Source: Amycolatopsis cihanbeyliensis
GTDB lineage: Bacteria > Actinomycetota > Actinomycetes > Mycobacteriales > Pseudonocardiaceae
Direction of reading: 5' to 3'
DNA: 64,000 nt
Assembly (NCBI RefSeq): GCF_006715045.1
Contig: NZ_VFML01000001.1
Coordinates: 1,580,501-1,644,500, forward strand
How positions within the stretch are numbered: the stretch's first letter is position 1; the number at the start of each line of letters is the position of its first letter. Both the position numbers and the translations under genes were made by a program. Positions 61,943 to 64,000 of this stretch are shown piece after piece. Under the pieces are notes generated by a model, which made no database searches, was not told the origin of the DNA, and saw only the letters and a program-made list of their open reading frames with translations.

Positions 61943-63033
61943 GGTGGGGAACCCTCTTTCTCCGGTTCGTGGTCCGGTAGCTGGGCGACAACCCGGCGGA
62001 GCGGAAACGGCAACCTCCGGCCGGGCCGTGCCCGCGAACCCAGCGCTCGCTTCGCCTGCTCCACCCGGCCCGGCTCCGCTTCCGGCAGGTACAACCCGTC
62101 GACGATCAGCGCAGCCTGCTCCGGTGTGTCGACCTCCCGCCAGAACACCTTGTGCTCGCACCTGTCGACGACGAAGCCGTGCGCTCGCAGCAGCGGTGCC
62201 AGCCCGTCACGCGCCTGCGGGTTGGGCCAGGGTTGATCGTGAATGCCCAGCGCCCGGAACACGCGCAGCCAGCGGGCGGCGCCGACCGGGTGCCAGCCCA
62301 GTCGGGACGGCACCAGCGCGACGATCCGCCCACCGGGTCGCAGCACCCTGCGTACCTCGCCGAGCACGCCTTCCAGCGGGGTCAGCAGCGGCAGGCACAT
62401 CGCCGCGCACACGTCGGTGACCGCGTCCTCGGCCACCGGCAGCGCATCCGCCCTGCCCAGCACCACCGGTCCCCTGCCGGCCGCCGTGGCGAGCCCGAAC
62501 TCGCCCCACGAGGTATCGACCCCCAGCCATCGCGCATCCGGCAACAGGTCACGGGTGGGGGCCGAGCCGCAGGCCAGGTCGAGGATCGGGCCGGGACTCG
62601 ACCGGAGCGGCTCGACCAGCCAACGGTAGGGCGAGCCGACCCCGCGCGCCGCCGCCACGTTCAGCACGCGTTCGGTGATTCCCGGCCGCTCGTCGTGATA
62701 CCTGGCCAGGTAGCGGCACCATCCCGCCGCGTCCGGCCGGATCCGCCGCCCCGACAGGTAACCCACGCTGGCCACGATAAACGGCACCGCGTAGTTCACC
62801 GCAACCCGAAACCACGTATCAGCCGCCGCGGTCCCGTCGATGATCACCGCGCCCTGGTTCACCAGCGAGAGCACGGTGCCCACCACGATCGCGACCGGCA
62901 GCGCCTTACCCGCCGTCCGCCCGCGCAGCACCAGCGCGAGCGCCTCACCAGGTCGGCTCCAGCTGCACCTGGCGCAGGTGTCGCTGCCGACGTGCCGGCA
63001 AGCCACCTCCGCGCCGGAAGGCGGGCGATTCAC
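61939..63033 (-). CDS. NrtS-like membrane domain fused to a SAM methyltransferase
   Basis: 364 residues. Residues about 40-95 carry two hydrophobic helices (ALPVAIVVGTVLSLVNQGAV, YAVPFIVASVGYLSGRR) in the pattern of the NrtS nitrate/nitrite transporter family, preceded by a cysteine-rich start (CRHVGSDTCARC). Residues about 125-360 are a class I methyltransferase (ILDLACGSAPTRDLLPDA, VTDVCAAMCLPLLTPLEG, VLGEVRRVLRPGGRIV). The stop overlaps the AhpD-like gene. A membrane-tethered methyltransferase is an unusual arrangement. Confidence 0.8.
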   Translation of the reverse strand: MNRPPSGAEVACRHVGSDTCARCSWSRPGEALALVLRGRTAGKALPVAIVVGTVLSLVNQGAVIIDGTAAADTWFRVAVNYAVPFIVASVGYLSGRRIRPDAAGWCRYLARYHDERPGITERVLNVAAARGVGSPYRWLVEPLRSSPGPILDLACGSAPTRDLLPDARWLGVDTSWGEFGLATAAGRGPVVLGRADALPVAEDAVTDVCAAMCLPLLTPLEGVLGEVRRVLRPGGRIVALVPSRLGWHPVGAARWLRVFRALGIHDQPWPNPQARDGLAPLLRAHGFVVDRCEHKVFWREVDTPEQAALIVDGLYLPEAEPGRVEQAKRALGSRARPGRRLPFPLRRVVAQLPDHEPEKEGSPP

Positions 63034-63076
63034 GGTCGGGCAACCGGCAACGAAGCCCGCACCGTTCGGCTGTTGC

Positions 63077-63886
63077 TCATCCGGGCTTCCGCGCCACCAG
63101 CAGGCCGTAGCCGATCACGCCGTCGGCCACGGCCTGCCGGGCGGGCTGGGTGTAGCGCAGCACGGCTTCGATGTCGACACCTGCCTCGGCCAGCCGGTCG
63201 GGTGCGGTCATGCGCAGCAGCCGCAGCCGGGCCTCGATCTGGTCGATCATGCCGGCGATCGCGTCGTCGTGCCGCTCGGTGCGGATGGTGGTGAGGCCTG
63301 CGTCGGCGAGGATGTCCGCGTACTGTTCCAGCGGCCGGGCGTCGGCGATGCAGGCGATCCAGGCGGTCAGCGTGCGCAACTGCTCGGGTAGCCCGGCCTC
63401 GGTGATGGTCACGTCGGTGATCCCGACCCGGCCTCCCGGGCGAAGCAGTCGGGCGAACTCGGTGGCCGCGGTCGGCTTGTCCGGGAAGGTGCAGAACGCG
63501 CACTCACAGAACACGGCATTGAAGACACCGTCGGGCAGCGGGATCCGCTCGGCGTCCCCGAGGTGGAACCGGGTCCGCTCGGCGAGGCCCGCCTTCTCCG
63601 CCGCGGTCCGTGCCCGCCGCACCGTGTCTTCGCCGAGATCGACGCCATCCACCGTGGCGTGGTACTCGGTGGCCAGCAGCCGAGCGGTCGCGCCGGAACC
63701 GGCGGCGACGTCGACCACTCGCTGTCCGCCACCCAACTCGAGCGCAGCGGCCAGCCGTCTGGTCAGCGCGAGCCCGCCAGGGTGGTAGGACTCGCCGAGC
63801 AGCAGTGCCACCGCGTCGCTGCCGTAGGCGGCCGTGCAGCACGCTTTGATCTCCGCCGAGGTGCCGGCGTCGCCTGCGCGGCTCAT
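63077..63886 (-). CDS. ArsM-like SAM methyltransferase
   Basis: 269 residues, class I methyltransferase (RVVDVAAGSGATARLLA, ARLLRPGGRVGITDVTITEA). Several cysteines sit where arsenite methyltransferases have their As-binding thiols: CECAFCTFPDKPTA takes the place of the NCVxNLxPDK motif and AWIACIADARPLEQY that of GCIAGALxxxEY; a CC pair lies near residue 16. So methylation of As(III) is plausible but the family is broad. ATG overlaps the stop of an upstream partial gene (ATGA). Confidence 0.75.
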   Translation of the reverse strand: MSRAGDAGTSAEIKACCTAAYGSDAVALLLGESYHPGGLALTRRLAAALELGGGQRVVDVAAGSGATARLLATEYHATVDGVDLGEDTVRRARTAAEKAGLAERTRFHLGDAERIPLPDGVFNAVFCECAFCTFPDKPTAATEFARLLRPGGRVGITDVTITEAGLPEQLRTLTAWIACIADARPLEQYADILADAGLTTIRTERHDDAIAGMIDQIEARLRLLRMTAPDRLAEAGVDIEAVLRYTQPARQAVADGVIGYGLLVARKPG

Positions 63887-64000
63887 GGCTCGACCGCCCG
63901 GCGCCCGACGTTGGTGCTGTCCGGGGCGAGGGGTCGGGCACCGTCGCCATTGCCGTTGTCGCTGCCCGCCGCGTCCGGCCCGCTCGCGACCTTGGAGCCG
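63883..64000 (-). CDS. C-terminal end of an unidentified protein (truncated by the window)
   Basis: The last 38 codons of a minus-strand gene whose TGA overlaps the ATG of the ArsM-like gene. The visible tail is a glycine/aspartate-rich stretch (PDAAGSDNGNGDGARPLAP) with no recognisable motif. First visible gene of the operon; an arsenosugar-type radical SAM enzyme would be expected upstream but cannot be seen. Confidence 0.55.
   Translation of the reverse strand, partial: GSKVASGPDAAGSDNGNGDGARPLAPDSTNVGRRAVEP

Noticed and set aside
60702..61991. A longer CDP-alcohol phosphatidyltransferase starting at 61991
   Set aside because: The extra 199 codons are an Arg/Pro-rich shadow of the AhpD-like gene; GTG 61394 overlaps that gene's stop.

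Overview
The window is about 70% GC, with dense overlapping operons, GTG starts, a mycoredoxin-type glutaredoxin, an arabinosyltransferase of the Emb family and a deazaflavin-type nitroreductase. Together these point to a mycolata-type actinomycete, most likely a Pseudonocardiaceae (inference from gene content; no marker gene is present).

Region 1 (1-15 kb) is an arsenic and phosphate island. A decayed ADP-ribosylglycohydrolase tail sits at the left edge. Then come an ArsR-acetyltransferase fusion divergent from a flavoprotein/MFS/flavoprotein operon, a phoX-like pseudogene, a convergent arsR-acr3-flavoprotein operon, a second arsR, a complete pstSCAB operon with an orphan response regulator that has lost its phospho-acceptor, and two arsenate reductases. 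Region 2 (15-21 kb) holds a TetR/MFS drug-efflux pair, a tandem ABM-domain protein, a SulP transporter and a nitroreductase-hemerythrin fusion.

Region 3 (about 21-39.6 kb) is the most unusual part. Fourteen copies of one long palindrome (left half ACTCTACCCT, centre ACGT, right half AGGGTAGAGT) sit in front of nearly every transcription unit. The right half doubles as the -10 element, and several genes start exactly 7 nt after it, which implies leaderless mRNAs. The genes tied together are an RNA-polymerase recycling ATPase (HelD), RNase J, an ABC-F protein, peptide-release factor 3, an ADP-ribosylglycohydrolase behind a coupled 34-codon leader ORF, an Emb arabinosyltransferase, an MFS exporter, four paralogous small DUF2795-like proteins, two paralogous proteins of unknown function, one further unknown, a decayed spermidine-synthase-like gene, and three MerR regulators, two of them near twins. 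I read this as one MerR-governed regulon of spare or rescue copies of machinery targeted by antibiotics (inference).

Region 4 (39.6-45.6 kb) has a secreted phospholipase C paired with a secreted HAD phosphatase, then a stretch of decayed genes with an IS256-type remnant and a perfect 18-bp hairpin. Region 5 (45.7-60.4 kb) is a redox and metal region: two Crp/Fnr regulators plus a fragment of a third, glutaredoxins, a MerT-like protein, an ECF sigma/anti-sigma pair, a multicopper oxidase, a flavin disulfide reductase, an antiporter, a DUF302 lipoprotein and related small membrane proteins. Region 6 (60.7-64 kb) is a tightly overlapping minus-strand operon with an ArsM-like methyltransferase, an NrtS-methyltransferase fusion, an AhpD-like protein and a CDP-alcohol phosphatidyltransferase, resembling an organoarsenical pathway.
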